Source: Methanobacteriota archaeon
GTDB lineage: Archaea; Thermoplasmatota; Poseidoniia; MGIII; CG-Epi1
DNA: 64,000 bases
Direction: 5' to 3'
Assembly (NCBI GenBank): GCA_029977605.1
Contig: JAPOKN010000002.1
Coordinates: 1 to 64,000 of the forward strand
Position 1 is the stretch's first letter. Every line of letters starts with the position of its first letter. The notes beneath the pieces are model-generated. The model had not been told where the DNA came from. It searched no databases and worked only from the letters and a program-made list of their open reading frames with translations. A program made the translations under genes and the position numbers. Positions 9,013-16,794 of the stretch are shown piece by piece.

Positions 9013-9639
9013 TTGTCAGAAAAAGATTTGAAAAAAGGTACAACAACCATAGGATTAGTTTGTAAGGACGGTATTGTGATGGCTACAGAGATGAGGGCTA
9101 CAATGGGAAACCTGATTGGTCACAAAACAACAAAGAAGCTTTTCAGAATATCAGATAACATGGGATTAACCGTTGCTGGGTTAGTAGGAGATGCGCAAAT
9201 GCTTGCAAGATGGCTTTCAGCTGAAGTCAAACTCTATGAACTTAAAAATGGTACACACATGTCTCTAAAAGCTGCATCAACTTTAATGGCTAACATAATG
9301 AATGGAAGAAGATATATGCCGTTTTGGGTTCAATTATTACTCGGAGGAATAGATTCTGAAGGTGGTCACGTTTACTCACTTGACGCAGCCGGAGGATCGA
9401 TACCTGATAAGTTCCAGACAACTGGATCCGGATCACCTTTTGTATATGGTGTTTTAGAAGACAGATTTAAGGAAAATATGTCTGTCAAGGAAGGAAAAGA
9501 ATTGGGAGTAAGAGCATTAACTGCAGCTATGAAAAGAGATTCAGCTTCGGGAGATGGCATCTCAATGTGTGTTATTGATTCAAAAGGATACCACAGCGTT
9601 TCTTTTGAAGAAATAGAAAAAATTCAAGCTAACTTGTAG
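9013..9639 (+). CDS. psmB: Proteasome beta subunit
   Basis: A 208-residue 20S proteasome beta subunit. A nine-residue propeptide ends in Gly, and mature Thr1 is T10 (GTTTIG). Other catalytic residues fit the Thermoplasma subunit: E26 (position 17) and K42 (position 33), then GSGSPFVYG and RDSASG supplying the active-site Ser/Asp. It forms the inner proteolytic rings of the archaeal proteasome; the alpha subunit is not in the window. TTG start with a strong Shine-Dalgarno. The fttA gene follows 28 bp later. Confidence 0.95.
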   Translation: MSEKDLKKGTTTIGLVCKDGIVMATEMRATMGNLIGHKTTKKLFRISDNMGLTVAGLVGDAQMLARWLSAEVKLYELKNGTHMSLKAASTLMANIMNGRRYMPFWVQLLLGGIDSEGGHVYSLDAAGGSIPDKFQTTGSGSPFVYGVLEDRFKENMSVKEGKELGVRALTAAMKRDSASGDGISMCVIDSKGYHSVSFEEIEKIQANL

Positions 9640-9667
9640 ACGAAAGTCAACAATTAAGGAAGGTCAA

Positions 9668-11590
9668 ATGGCCGTAGAGGACGTAATTAAATTAGTAAAG
9701 AAAGTCGCAACCGAAGTTATTCCAGACACTATCACATTCACTGATGTGAAAGTGGAAGCTTCGAACGTAGTACTGTATACACCAAATCTGGAAATATTTT
9801 CCGACAATAATGATTTAATCCGGAAATTAGCCCAGAATGTAAGGAAAAGAATAGTAATCAAAGCTGATTCTAGTGTTAGAAAGCCAATTATAGCTGCTAA
9901 ACAGAAACTTAAGGAAATATTGCCAGACGAAGCTGGAATTGTCGATACGAGGTTTGACGAAATAAATGGTGATGTAATTTTAGAAGCTACTAATCCTGGA
10001 AGAGCTATTGGAAAACACGGCGTTGTTTTGAACCAAATTAGAAGAGAAATCGGATGGAATCCAGTCATAATAAGATCATCACCAATGGAGTCACGAACTT
10101 TGAAAGACATAAGAAATTATATGTTAGAAGATAAAGTGGCTGAAGGGCGTAAGAAATTCTTAACAAGGGTTGGCAAAAAAATATTCAGAGATACAATTCC
10201 CGGTGAGCAACACGTAAGAGTTACAGCTCTTGGAGGATATCGAGAAGTCGGAAGGTCGTGTCATCTTTTGATGACAAAAGACAGTAAAGTTTTGGTAGAC
10301 TGTGGATTTAACCCTGGCAATGAGAAAGAACCAAGCCCATTTTTGAGTGCTCCAGAAGTAACTCCTTTGGAAGGAATAGATGCTGTAGTATTAACACATG
10401 CACATCTAGATCATTCAGCTCTTTTACCTATGCTTTTCGTTTATGGTTTCGATGGGCCCATTTACTGCACTCCACCAACAAGAGAATTATCTTCGTTACT
10501 ACAAAATGATTTTATTAAAATTCAGAATTCTGAAGGTAAAAAAGTTCCCTACAATACCGAACAAATACGGCAAGCAATAAGAAACACCATACCTCTAAAT
10601 TATGGAGACACTACTGACGTTTCACCGGATTTGAAGTTAACTTTTCATAATTCAGGACATATATTAGGCTCTGCCGCAGCTCATTTTCACGTAGGTGACG
10701 GGCAATACAACCTTGTATTTTCAGGAGACATTAAATTTGAAAATACTTGGCTTTTCGACAGAGCAGTAAATCACTTTCCAAGACTTGAAGGGTTAATTAT
10801 GGAATCCACATACGGAGGTTACAACGATTTCCAACCGGCTAGAGAGGAAGGTTCTCGTACACTATATGAAATAATTAATAGAACCGTTGAGAAAAAAGGT
10901 AAAATTTTGATTCCGGTGTTTGCCGTAGGTAGGTCACAAGAAGTCATGCTTGTTTTGGAAAAGCTTCATTCAGAAGGGAAATTGAAAGATATGCCCGTTT
11001 ATCTTGACGGAATGATATGGGAAGCTACTGCCCTACACTCGGCCTATCCAGAATACTTGAATAATAATCTAAGAAATAAAGTTTACCAAAATCAAGACAA
11101 CCCTTTTAGATCTGAAATTTTTAATAAAGTAGAAAGCACCGAAATGAGACAAGAAATATGCGGCAGAGAAGAACCTGCTATTGTATTGGCAACATCTGGC
11201 ATGGTTAACGGGGGACCTGTAATGGAATATCTGAGGCATTGGGCACCAGATTTCAATAGCACAATGGTGTTTGTTGGATATCAAGCAGCAGGAACAATGG
11301 GTCAAAGAGTGCAGCAAGGTGCAAAAGAAATACACTTACATGACCGTGAGAAGGGAGGCACTATTCCAGTCAAAGTTAATATGAACATAGAAACTTGTGA
11401 AGGATTCTCCGGACACAGCGATAAGAGACAATTAATGAGATATTTAAGAACAATTCGACCAAGGCCTAAAATTGTTCTATTAAACCACGGAGATCCTCAA
11501 AAATGTGAGCAATTTGCCAATGATATTAGAAGAAAGGTAAGGCTTGATGCTAGAGTTCCTAGCAACTTAGAAACTATAAGGTTCATGTAA
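9668..11590 (+). CDS. fttA: FttA/aCPSF1, beta-CASP ribonuclease transcription termination factor
   Basis: A 640-residue archaeal homologue of CPSF73 that cleaves nascent RNA at U-rich sites and triggers transcription termination. Two N-terminal KH-type domains include GRAIGKHGVV (111-120). The metallo-beta-lactamase core has THAHLDHS (243-250) as zinc motif 2; further on come FHNSGHILGSAAAHF and FSGDIKFE, and then the beta-CASP insertion with IPVFAVGRSQEVM and ATSGMVNGGP, and the terminal GFSGHSDKRQLM and LNHGDPQKCEQFA. Length and domain order are typical of archaeal aCPSF1. Confidence 0.96.
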   Translation: MAVEDVIKLVKKVATEVIPDTITFTDVKVEASNVVLYTPNLEIFSDNNDLIRKLAQNVRKRIVIKADSSVRKPIIAAKQKLKEILPDEAGIVDTRFDEINGDVILEATNPGRAIGKHGVVLNQIRREIGWNPVIIRSSPMESRTLKDIRNYMLEDKVAEGRKKFLTRVGKKIFRDTIPGEQHVRVTALGGYREVGRSCHLLMTKDSKVLVDCGFNPGNEKEPSPFLSAPEVTPLEGIDAVVLTHAHLDHSALLPMLFVYGFDGPIYCTPPTRELSSLLQNDFIKIQNSEGKKVPYNTEQIRQAIRNTIPLNYGDTTDVSPDLKLTFHNSGHILGSAAAHFHVGDGQYNLVFSGDIKFENTWLFDRAVNHFPRLEGLIMESTYGGYNDFQPAREEGSRTLYEIINRTVEKKGKILIPVFAVGRSQEVMLVLEKLHSEGKLKDMPVYLDGMIWEATALHSAYPEYLNNNLRNKVYQNQDNPFRSEIFNKVESTEMRQEICGREEPAIVLATSGMVNGGPVMEYLRHWAPDFNSTMVFVGYQAAGTMGQRVQQGAKEIHLHDREKGGTIPVKVNMNIETCEGFSGHSDKRQLMRYLRTIRPRPKIVLLNHGDPQKCEQFANDIRRKVRLDARVPSNLETIRFM

Positions 11591-11592
11591 AT

Positions 11593-11817
11593 ATGAAAAG
11601 TGTCGAGGATAAGATCATTGAAGTTCTAAATGAATTAGAGAAATGGGAAAATCGTAGAGAAAAAGTAAAAGTACGTTTTGATAGAGGCGATGCCGACAAA
11701 ACTGAAATAGAAAGAATAAATGAACAAATCTCACACTATAAGAATCTTTTAAGCGATATGAAAAAGAAAATGAATAGTACAGACATCTCAAGAACTATAG
11801 CTAGAAGTAGTAACTAA
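11593..11817 (+). CDS. Small coiled-coil protein of unknown function
   Basis: A 74-residue, highly charged helical protein starting 2 bp after the fttA stop, so co-transcribed with it. The pattern of Leu/Ile/Val every three to four residues (about 4-55) suggests a coiled coil; no Cys and no membrane segment. An adaptor role for FttA is possible from position alone, but nothing in the sequence proves it. Confidence 0.6.
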   Translation: MKSVEDKIIEVLNELEKWENRREKVKVRFDRGDADKTEIERINEQISHYKNLLSDMKKKMNSTDISRTIARSSN

Positions 11818-11851
11818 TAATTAATATCCTACCTTTACTGGATAATTATTA

Positions 11852-11928
11852 GGTGAGGTGGCAGAGCCCGGCTATGCACGCGACTGCAGATCGCGACCAC
11901 GGGAGTTCGAATCTCTCCCTCACCACCA
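11852..11928 (+). tRNA. tRNA-Cys (anticodon GCA), CCA encoded
   Basis: The cloverleaf is complete. The acceptor stem GGTGAGG (11852-11858) pairs with CCTCACC (11918-11924). A D arm follows. The anticodon stem CGCGA/TCGCG encloses the loop CTGCAGA with anticodon GCA. The T arm GGGAG-TTCGAAT-CTCTC has one G-U pair. Discriminator A and CCA are at 11925-11928. There is no intron. The discriminator is A73, whereas tRNA-Cys normally has U73. The 3' A is immediately followed by the stop codon of the convergent argS gene, with no spacer. Confidence 0.93.
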
Positions 11929-13608
11929 CTACATTCTATCTGGGGCTTCAATTCCCAGAATATCTAATGCATCAAATAAAATTCTTTTAGAAGTGTTTAC
12001 TAAATTAATTCTAAGAGCTTCATTAGTATCTCCAATTACCTTACAATCTCGATAAAAATTATTAAATTTAGAAGACAATTGGTGAACATAATTTGGGATT
12101 ATATGAATTGCAAACTTATCTACTGCCGATTCAACAGTTTTTGGCCACCTAGCCATTGTTCTAATAAGTTCTATTTCAGACTCAACTAAATCGCTTTCAA
12201 GTTTGAAATCAGGAATACTCTCTCCATATTTACGTAAAATTGAGGACATCCTCGCATGAGAATACATTGCAAAAGGTGCTGAGTCTCCCTGTATACTTAA
12301 TGCATCATCTATACTAAATGTGAAGCCTTTCTCAGGTTGAACTTTAAGCACATTGTACCTCAATGAACCGATTCCTATTTTCTCTGAAAGTAAGCGTTTT
12401 TGATTATCAGACATATCTACTTCTTTTAGCCTTTCAAGAGAAGCCCCAACAATTTGGTCCATCATATCATCTAAGTATACAACGCGCCCAGCTCTGGTCG
12501 ACATCTTTCCTCCTGGAAGGTTAACAAATGAATAAAATAAATTGTCAGGCTTATTAGAATCCAATTCTTCAAGTGCTATATTCAATAAATTACTTTGGAG
12601 TTTATGATCTTCACCCAAAATGTTGAGTGCTTTATTGAATCTAGTAAATTTATTGAGATGATAGGCTATATCTCTAGTAGTGTACAAGCTTAAACCATTA
12701 TTACGTGTAAAGAAAAACTTTTGATTCCTGCCTGCAATGTTCTTGCCTTCTAAATTAAGGTAAAAAGCACCTTTTTCTTCAGCACATATGTTACTCTTTT
12801 TTAGAGATTTAATCACTACATTAACGCTACCATCAAGAATTAAATCTGATTCATGGAAATACGAATCTGCCTCAGCGTTTAATCTCTTAAGTGATGATTT
12901 CATACCAGAAAGCATCATTTCTGCAGCCTCTTTAACTTCCATTAATGCTTCTTTATCTCCGCTTTCGATAAGCTCCATTTTCTTATAAATTTTAGACTTA
13001 ATGTTTTCATCGCTCTTTAAGGCTTCAGAGGCCTGCCTATAACATTCGACTAATCTGTGATCTTGTTTATTAGAATCCCCTCCCTTAAAATTTTTAATTC
13101 CATAAGCAACTGTAGCGGCTTGCCTACCTGTATCGTTTACATAATATTCTGTTGAAACTTTATATCCATAATATTTAAGAAGTCTAGAAACACTATCTCC
13201 AATAATTGGATTTCGTGCCCTACCCATATGGAAAGGACCTGTTGCATTAGCTGAAGTGTGCTCTAATAAAATAGAATTTGCCTTTGAGACTCCTCTTCCA
13301 TATTCACTAAGATTAATATCGGCAAATATATCTTCCGATAAAAGTTCCCAATCTAGAACTATATTACAGAAAGCCTTAACCACAAAAGTTTCTTTAATTA
13401 ATTCAATATCATATATCATCTCTGAAACATTTTTTGCAACTTCTTGAGGACTTTTCTTTAAAGCTTGAGCCCCAGGAAAGCAAATTATGGAGATATCGCC
13501 TTGAATAGGATTCTCATCTATGGGAAGTATAGGGTAATTATTCTCCTTAAATATTTTATTTATGTCTGAAATTACTGAAAATTTAGCTTCCTCTAAATTT
13601 CTGCTCAC
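11929..13608 (-). CDS. argS: Arginyl-tRNA synthetase
   Basis: A 559-residue class I synthetase. The HIGH-type motif is NATGPFHMGRARNP (121-134) and the KMSKS counterpart is GGKMSTRAGRVVYLDD near 375-390. The N-terminal Add-1-like domain precedes the Rossmann core, and the C-terminal anticodon-binding helices end in LDILGIEAPDRM, a typical ArgRS ending. ATG start at 13608, 30 bp after the PAC2-family gene, so it may belong to that operon. Its stop directly abuts the tRNA-Cys gene on the other strand. Confidence 0.96.
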   Translation of the reverse strand: MSRNLEEAKFSVISDINKIFKENNYPILPIDENPIQGDISIICFPGAQALKKSPQEVAKNVSEMIYDIELIKETFVVKAFCNIVLDWELLSEDIFADINLSEYGRGVSKANSILLEHTSANATGPFHMGRARNPIIGDSVSRLLKYYGYKVSTEYYVNDTGRQAATVAYGIKNFKGGDSNKQDHRLVECYRQASEALKSDENIKSKIYKKMELIESGDKEALMEVKEAAEMMLSGMKSSLKRLNAEADSYFHESDLILDGSVNVVIKSLKKSNICAEEKGAFYLNLEGKNIAGRNQKFFFTRNNGLSLYTTRDIAYHLNKFTRFNKALNILGEDHKLQSNLLNIALEELDSNKPDNLFYSFVNLPGGKMSTRAGRVVYLDDMMDQIVGASLERLKEVDMSDNQKRLLSEKIGIGSLRYNVLKVQPEKGFTFSIDDALSIQGDSAPFAMYSHARMSSILRKYGESIPDFKLESDLVESEIELIRTMARWPKTVESAVDKFAIHIIPNYVHQLSSKFNNFYRDCKVIGDTNEALRINLVNTSKRILFDALDILGIEAPDRM

Positions 13609-13638
13609 GATTATGTGTAAATATATGTTGTTTTAAAC

Positions 13639-14397
13639 TTATCCAATATATCTTGGAATTGAATTGTTAGTATCTGATGGCACTTGTTCAGTCACTTTCT
13701 GTAACTCTTTTTCAAGAGAAGCTGCTTCCTCAAGGAGGGGCTTTGGATCTAAGTCAATCTCTAATAATAATTTATCTATTGCCTCAATAATCTTGGAAGC
13801 TGCAAGAGCATCTGGAATATCTTCTTCAACTTCAGCAAGAAGACCCAAAACGTTTACCGAGCGTAATCTGCCCTGATTCAACATAACTCCAGTGAAACCA
13901 CCAATCGTTCCAAATTCAAAAGGAGTTACTTTAGCATTACTTATCCAATCTTTTGAAGCTTCCGTAGAACTTACTCCGTAAACAATACTTTCCTTATTCT
14001 CAACTTTCTGGGGAATTGAAAATCCTTCGCCAATTATAAAGCTCGTACATCCTTTTTCTTTGGCCCAATCAAATATACAGTCAACCAATTCTTTTGTTGC
14101 AGAAACAGGTGGAACAAAATCGCTGACACATATGACTATTTGGTTACATTTCCCATTGTTGCAAATCTGCTCACCAGCGTAAAGCCTCATAGGATGATTA
14201 GGAATGCCCTCTTTAACTACAGATATCGAAGGGAATGCTGCACCATCTATAATTCCTACTTGCTCTAGCTTAAGATTATTAACCAAAAAGTTTGCTACTA
14301 TATTACCAACTAAGCCAACACCAGGTAAACCACAAATAAATGTAGAGCCCTTGAAATTTTTCCCAGATGTTTGGTGTATTATTATATCGCTACTCAT
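13639..14397 (-). CDS. PAC2-family proteasome assembly chaperone
   Basis: A 252-residue PAC2-domain protein (COG2047/COG1938 type). The family opening is visible in TFICGLPGVGLVGNIVANFLV (about 19-39 with the conserved PGVGLVG), followed by FPSISVVKEG and the nucleotide-fold-like FIIGEGFSIP; GGFTGVMLNQG fits the central strand region. Eukaryotic PAC2 acts in proteasome alpha-ring assembly; archaeal members are often called proteasome-assembly chaperones by homology. Its ATG overlaps the stop of the upstream 114-aa gene (ATGA). Confidence 0.85.
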   Translation of the reverse strand: MSSDIIIHQTSGKNFKGSTFICGLPGVGLVGNIVANFLVNNLKLEQVGIIDGAAFPSISVVKEGIPNHPMRLYAGEQICNNGKCNQIVICVSDFVPPVSATKELVDCIFDWAKEKGCTSFIIGEGFSIPQKVENKESIVYGVSSTEASKDWISNAKVTPFEFGTIGGFTGVMLNQGRLRSVNVLGLLAEVEEDIPDALAASKIIEAIDKLLLEIDLDPKPLLEEAASLEKELQKVTEQVPSDTNNSIPRYIG

Positions 14398-14738
14398 AGA
14401 AGTTCATCTAAATCTGCATCTTCTTCAAGATCAGGTAAATCAGAATCATCATCTAACAAGTCGCCCAAGTCATCGTCGATTTCCTCTTCATCATCAGAAT
14501 CATTAAAATCTTCTTTTAATGAGCCTCCACCAACAACTTTCAACCTTGTCCAAAGTGAAAATTCAGTAATATCGCTGCGACTTGCAAATCTTTTCGCATC
14601 ACTTACTGTTCTAAATTTTCCAAGAACGGGGTCACCTTCACCTGGCTCTGCAGGTAACATTACGTATCTCTCTTTATTTACGATGTCGCCAACAAGAAGA
14701 CGGACTGCTTTGAGAACTTCGGGATTCGATTCAGACAT
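14394..14738 (-). CDS. Acidic-tailed protein of unknown function, coupled to PAC2 gene
   Basis: A 114-residue soluble protein. Residues 1-70 look folded (KAVRLLVGDIVNKERYVML, then GDPVLGKFRTVSDAKRFA). From about residue 75 to the end it is almost wholly Asp/Glu/Leu, ending LEEDADLDELL. No family was recognised. The 4-bp ATGA overlap with the PAC2 gene indicates translational coupling, and the shared spacer with tyrS contains a TATA-like GTTTAAATA (14768-14776). The acidic tail could mimic nucleic acid or bind a basic partner; this is a guess. Confidence 0.7.
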   Translation of the reverse strand: MSESNPEVLKAVRLLVGDIVNKERYVMLPAEPGEGDPVLGKFRTVSDAKRFASRSDITEFSLWTRLKVVGGGSLKEDFNDSDDEEEIDDDLGDLLDDDSDLPDLEEDADLDELL

Positions 14739-14814
14739 ATTAACTCTAACATACCTATCTAACCACGTTTAAATACTTTTTTGGTAGCCTATGAGAAACC
14801 AAAGCAGTTAATTA

Positions 14815-15858
14815 ATGGCTTGTTTCGGTATAAATATGTCTGAACGTAAGTCACTTGTAATGAGAGGAGTTTCAGAATGTGTTACCGAAGATGAATTAGA
14901 TAATTTGCTTGCAAATAAAGAAACTCCAAGAGCTTACGTCGGATTTGAGCCCTCAGGATTATTGCATGCTGGGTCTCTAGTTCCCATGCTAAAATGTAAA
15001 GAACTTGTTGATGCTGGTTTTGAAGTCACAATACTTTTAGCTGATTGGCACGGATACATTAATGATAAACTCGGAGGTAGTTGGGATAACTTGAATGCAG
15101 GTGTAGAGTATCAAAGACAAATGTTTTCCATATTTTGCCCAGGGGTTAAGTTCAAAACTGCAAGTGAAGTCGTTAACCAAGATGGTTACTGGGAAATGGT
15201 TCTTCGTGTTTCTAAAGTAAGTAGCTTGAAAAGAATGCGTAGAGCGCTATCGATAATGGGAAGAGACGAAAAAGAAGGTGATAAAGACATGTCTAAATTT
15301 TTCTATCCAGCTATGCAAGCTACTGACATCTACGCTTTAGATGCGGATTTGGCACTTGGAGGGATGGATCAAAGACACGCACACATGTTGGCAAGAGATG
15401 CTGCTGATAAATTGAAACTGCGAAAACCTGTTGCACTCCATACACCACTTCTTGGTTCGCTATCTGGACCTGGTAGAATGGATACCGATGTTAAAATGTC
15501 TAAATCAGACCCAACAGGAACCTTGTTAATTCACGATAATAAGAAAAAGCTAACTAAGAAATTGTCTAAGGCATACTGCCCCCCTGAAAGAAAAGGAAAT
15601 CCAGTTCTAGATCTCTGGCAACATTTACTAGAACCAGCACTTGGTAACATAGTAATTGAAAGGCCTGAAAAGTTTGGAGGAAATTTAAGTTTTGAATCAT
15701 ATGAAAAATTAGAGTTGGCTTATACATCCGGCTCATTGCACCCTCTCGATTTAAAAAATGGAACTGCAGCAGCTCTTTTCCAACTGGTAAAGCCATTGCA
15801 GGATTCCTGTGCAGCAGAACCTGAAAACTACGAAAACTTACTATCTGCAATTCAATAA
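14815..15858 (+). CDS. tyrS: Tyrosyl-tRNA synthetase, archaeal type
   Basis: A 347-residue class I TyrRS of the short archaeal/eukaryotic type without the bacterial S4 domain. YVGFEPSGLLHAGSLVPM (41-58) holds the HIGH counterpart (LLHAGS); the tyrosine pocket region ALGGMDQRHAHMLARDAA is near 180-197; DVKMSKSDPTG is near 226-236. The frame begins at ATG 14815, but ATG 14836 (MSERKSLVMRG) is an equally good start. The 3' end overlaps the convergent DUF309 gene by 18 bp. Confidence 0.95.
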   Translation: MACFGINMSERKSLVMRGVSECVTEDELDNLLANKETPRAYVGFEPSGLLHAGSLVPMLKCKELVDAGFEVTILLADWHGYINDKLGGSWDNLNAGVEYQRQMFSIFCPGVKFKTASEVVNQDGYWEMVLRVSKVSSLKRMRRALSIMGRDEKEGDKDMSKFFYPAMQATDIYALDADLALGGMDQRHAHMLARDAADKLKLRKPVALHTPLLGSLSGPGRMDTDVKMSKSDPTGTLLIHDNKKKLTKKLSKAYCPPERKGNPVLDLWQHLLEPALGNIVIERPEKFGGNLSFESYEKLELAYTSGSLHPLDLKNGTAAALFQLVKPLQDSCAAEPENYENLLSAIQ

Positions 15859-16212
15859 TTTAGGAGGCACTTTACTTGAAATTCCTGAAATATCTAAAGC
15901 ATTTGGGACTGACAAAATCATTTCAGCAATCCATTCCCTAAGTTCTATTAAATTAATTTTTCTGTAATCTTCTGGAAATGTATGCAATAACTCAGGTAAC
16001 TGCCTCATTAATCTTTGAGCTGCACCCAAATTTCCAGTTTCAATGTGCACAGCGAGAGCATCTACTTGAGCTAATGTTTGAACTATATCTTTCTCGTCAC
16101 GATTATCTAATTCAAGCCAAATATCTTCGAATATTTCATGAGCTTCATGATAATTTTCCCTATTATGTTCTTTTATCGCCCTTTCCCAAAGTTTGTTTAT
16201 TAATTCAGACAT
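15841..16212 (-). CDS. DUF309 family protein
   Basis: A 123-residue helical protein with the DUF309 core: LWERAIKEHNRENYHEAHEIFEDIW (9-33 region), where the family has a conserved Y-x-EAHE-x-WE motif, then a second helix pair LAQVDALAVHIETGNLGAAQRLM. Function of the family is unknown. A TTG at 16215 is also in frame, but the ATG at 16212 is preferred. It follows the thioesterase gene with 3 bp between and is the last gene of the leftward M3 peptidase operon. Confidence 0.8.
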   Translation of the reverse strand: MSELINKLWERAIKEHNRENYHEAHEIFEDIWLELDNRDEKDIVQTLAQVDALAVHIETGNLGAAQRLMRQLPELLHTFPEDYRKINLIELREWIAEMILSVPNALDISGISSKVPPKLLNCR

Positions 16213-16215
16213 CAA

Positions 16216-16794
16216 TTAATGCCAGCGATGATATGCAGGATGGCCTTCTTTTACTGCAACAAATAAGCCCCGACCTGTAGCACATGTCTTACCGTCTGCT
16301 TTCAACTCAATTATAACTTCGGCCCGGTCCTCCTGTAAAGCTAAAACTCTACTGTTTAGTTTTAACTTTATTCCTAGAGGTGTTGGCCTCTTTAACTTAA
16401 TTTCATACTGAGCCGTTACAGTGCATTGTGGTTTTTCCCAATTATTCTTATCCATTATTGCAATTGCTGCGGTCCAGTTTCCATGACAGTCAATCAGCGA
16501 ACCTATAATGCCACCATTAATCACTCCTGGAAAAGCTTGATGTTTTTCCTCACACTCAAACTCTGCAATAAGGCCGCCTTTAGAACGATAAGACTTGATC
16601 TGTAAACCGTCTTTGTTCGAAGGACCGCAGCCGAAACATATAGAATTAGGTGCAAATTCGTCTTGAACTGGAAGTCCGCTCAAAATTGAATTTTTATTAT
16701 CTGTCTTGATTTGTATATCTGCCTTATTTGATGGACTGCAATTAGAACAGCTGTGATCTGAGGAAAAAGAATCTTCAACAGTATGATCGCTCAT
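16216..16794 (-). CDS. PaaI-like hotdog-fold thioesterase with duplicated Cys motif
   Basis: A 192-residue 4HBT-superfamily protein, probably an acyl-CoA thioesterase. The hotdog core carries FPGVINGGIIGSLIDCHGNW (about 88-107), which includes the Gly-rich turn and the acidic/His catalytic region of PaaI relatives. The family's N-terminal CFGCGPSNKDGLQIK (53-67) is preceded by a degenerate copy, CSNCSPSNKADIQIK (16-30), so the first 50 residues look like a partial internal duplication. It overlaps the upstream M3 peptidase by 4 bp (ATGA). Confidence 0.8.
   Translation of the reverse strand: MSDHTVEDSFSSDHSCSNCSPSNKADIQIKTDNKNSILSGLPVQDEFAPNSICFGCGPSNKDGLQIKSYRSKGGLIAEFECEEKHQAFPGVINGGIIGSLIDCHGNWTAAIAIMDKNNWEKPQCTVTAQYEIKLKRPTPLGIKLKLNSRVLALQEDRAEVIIELKADGKTCATGRGLFVAVKEGHPAYHRWH

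Noticed and set aside
9664..10110. 148-aa open frame on the minus strand over fttA
   Set aside because: Antisense to the KH-domain region of a conserved gene, no recognisable motif, no start signal.
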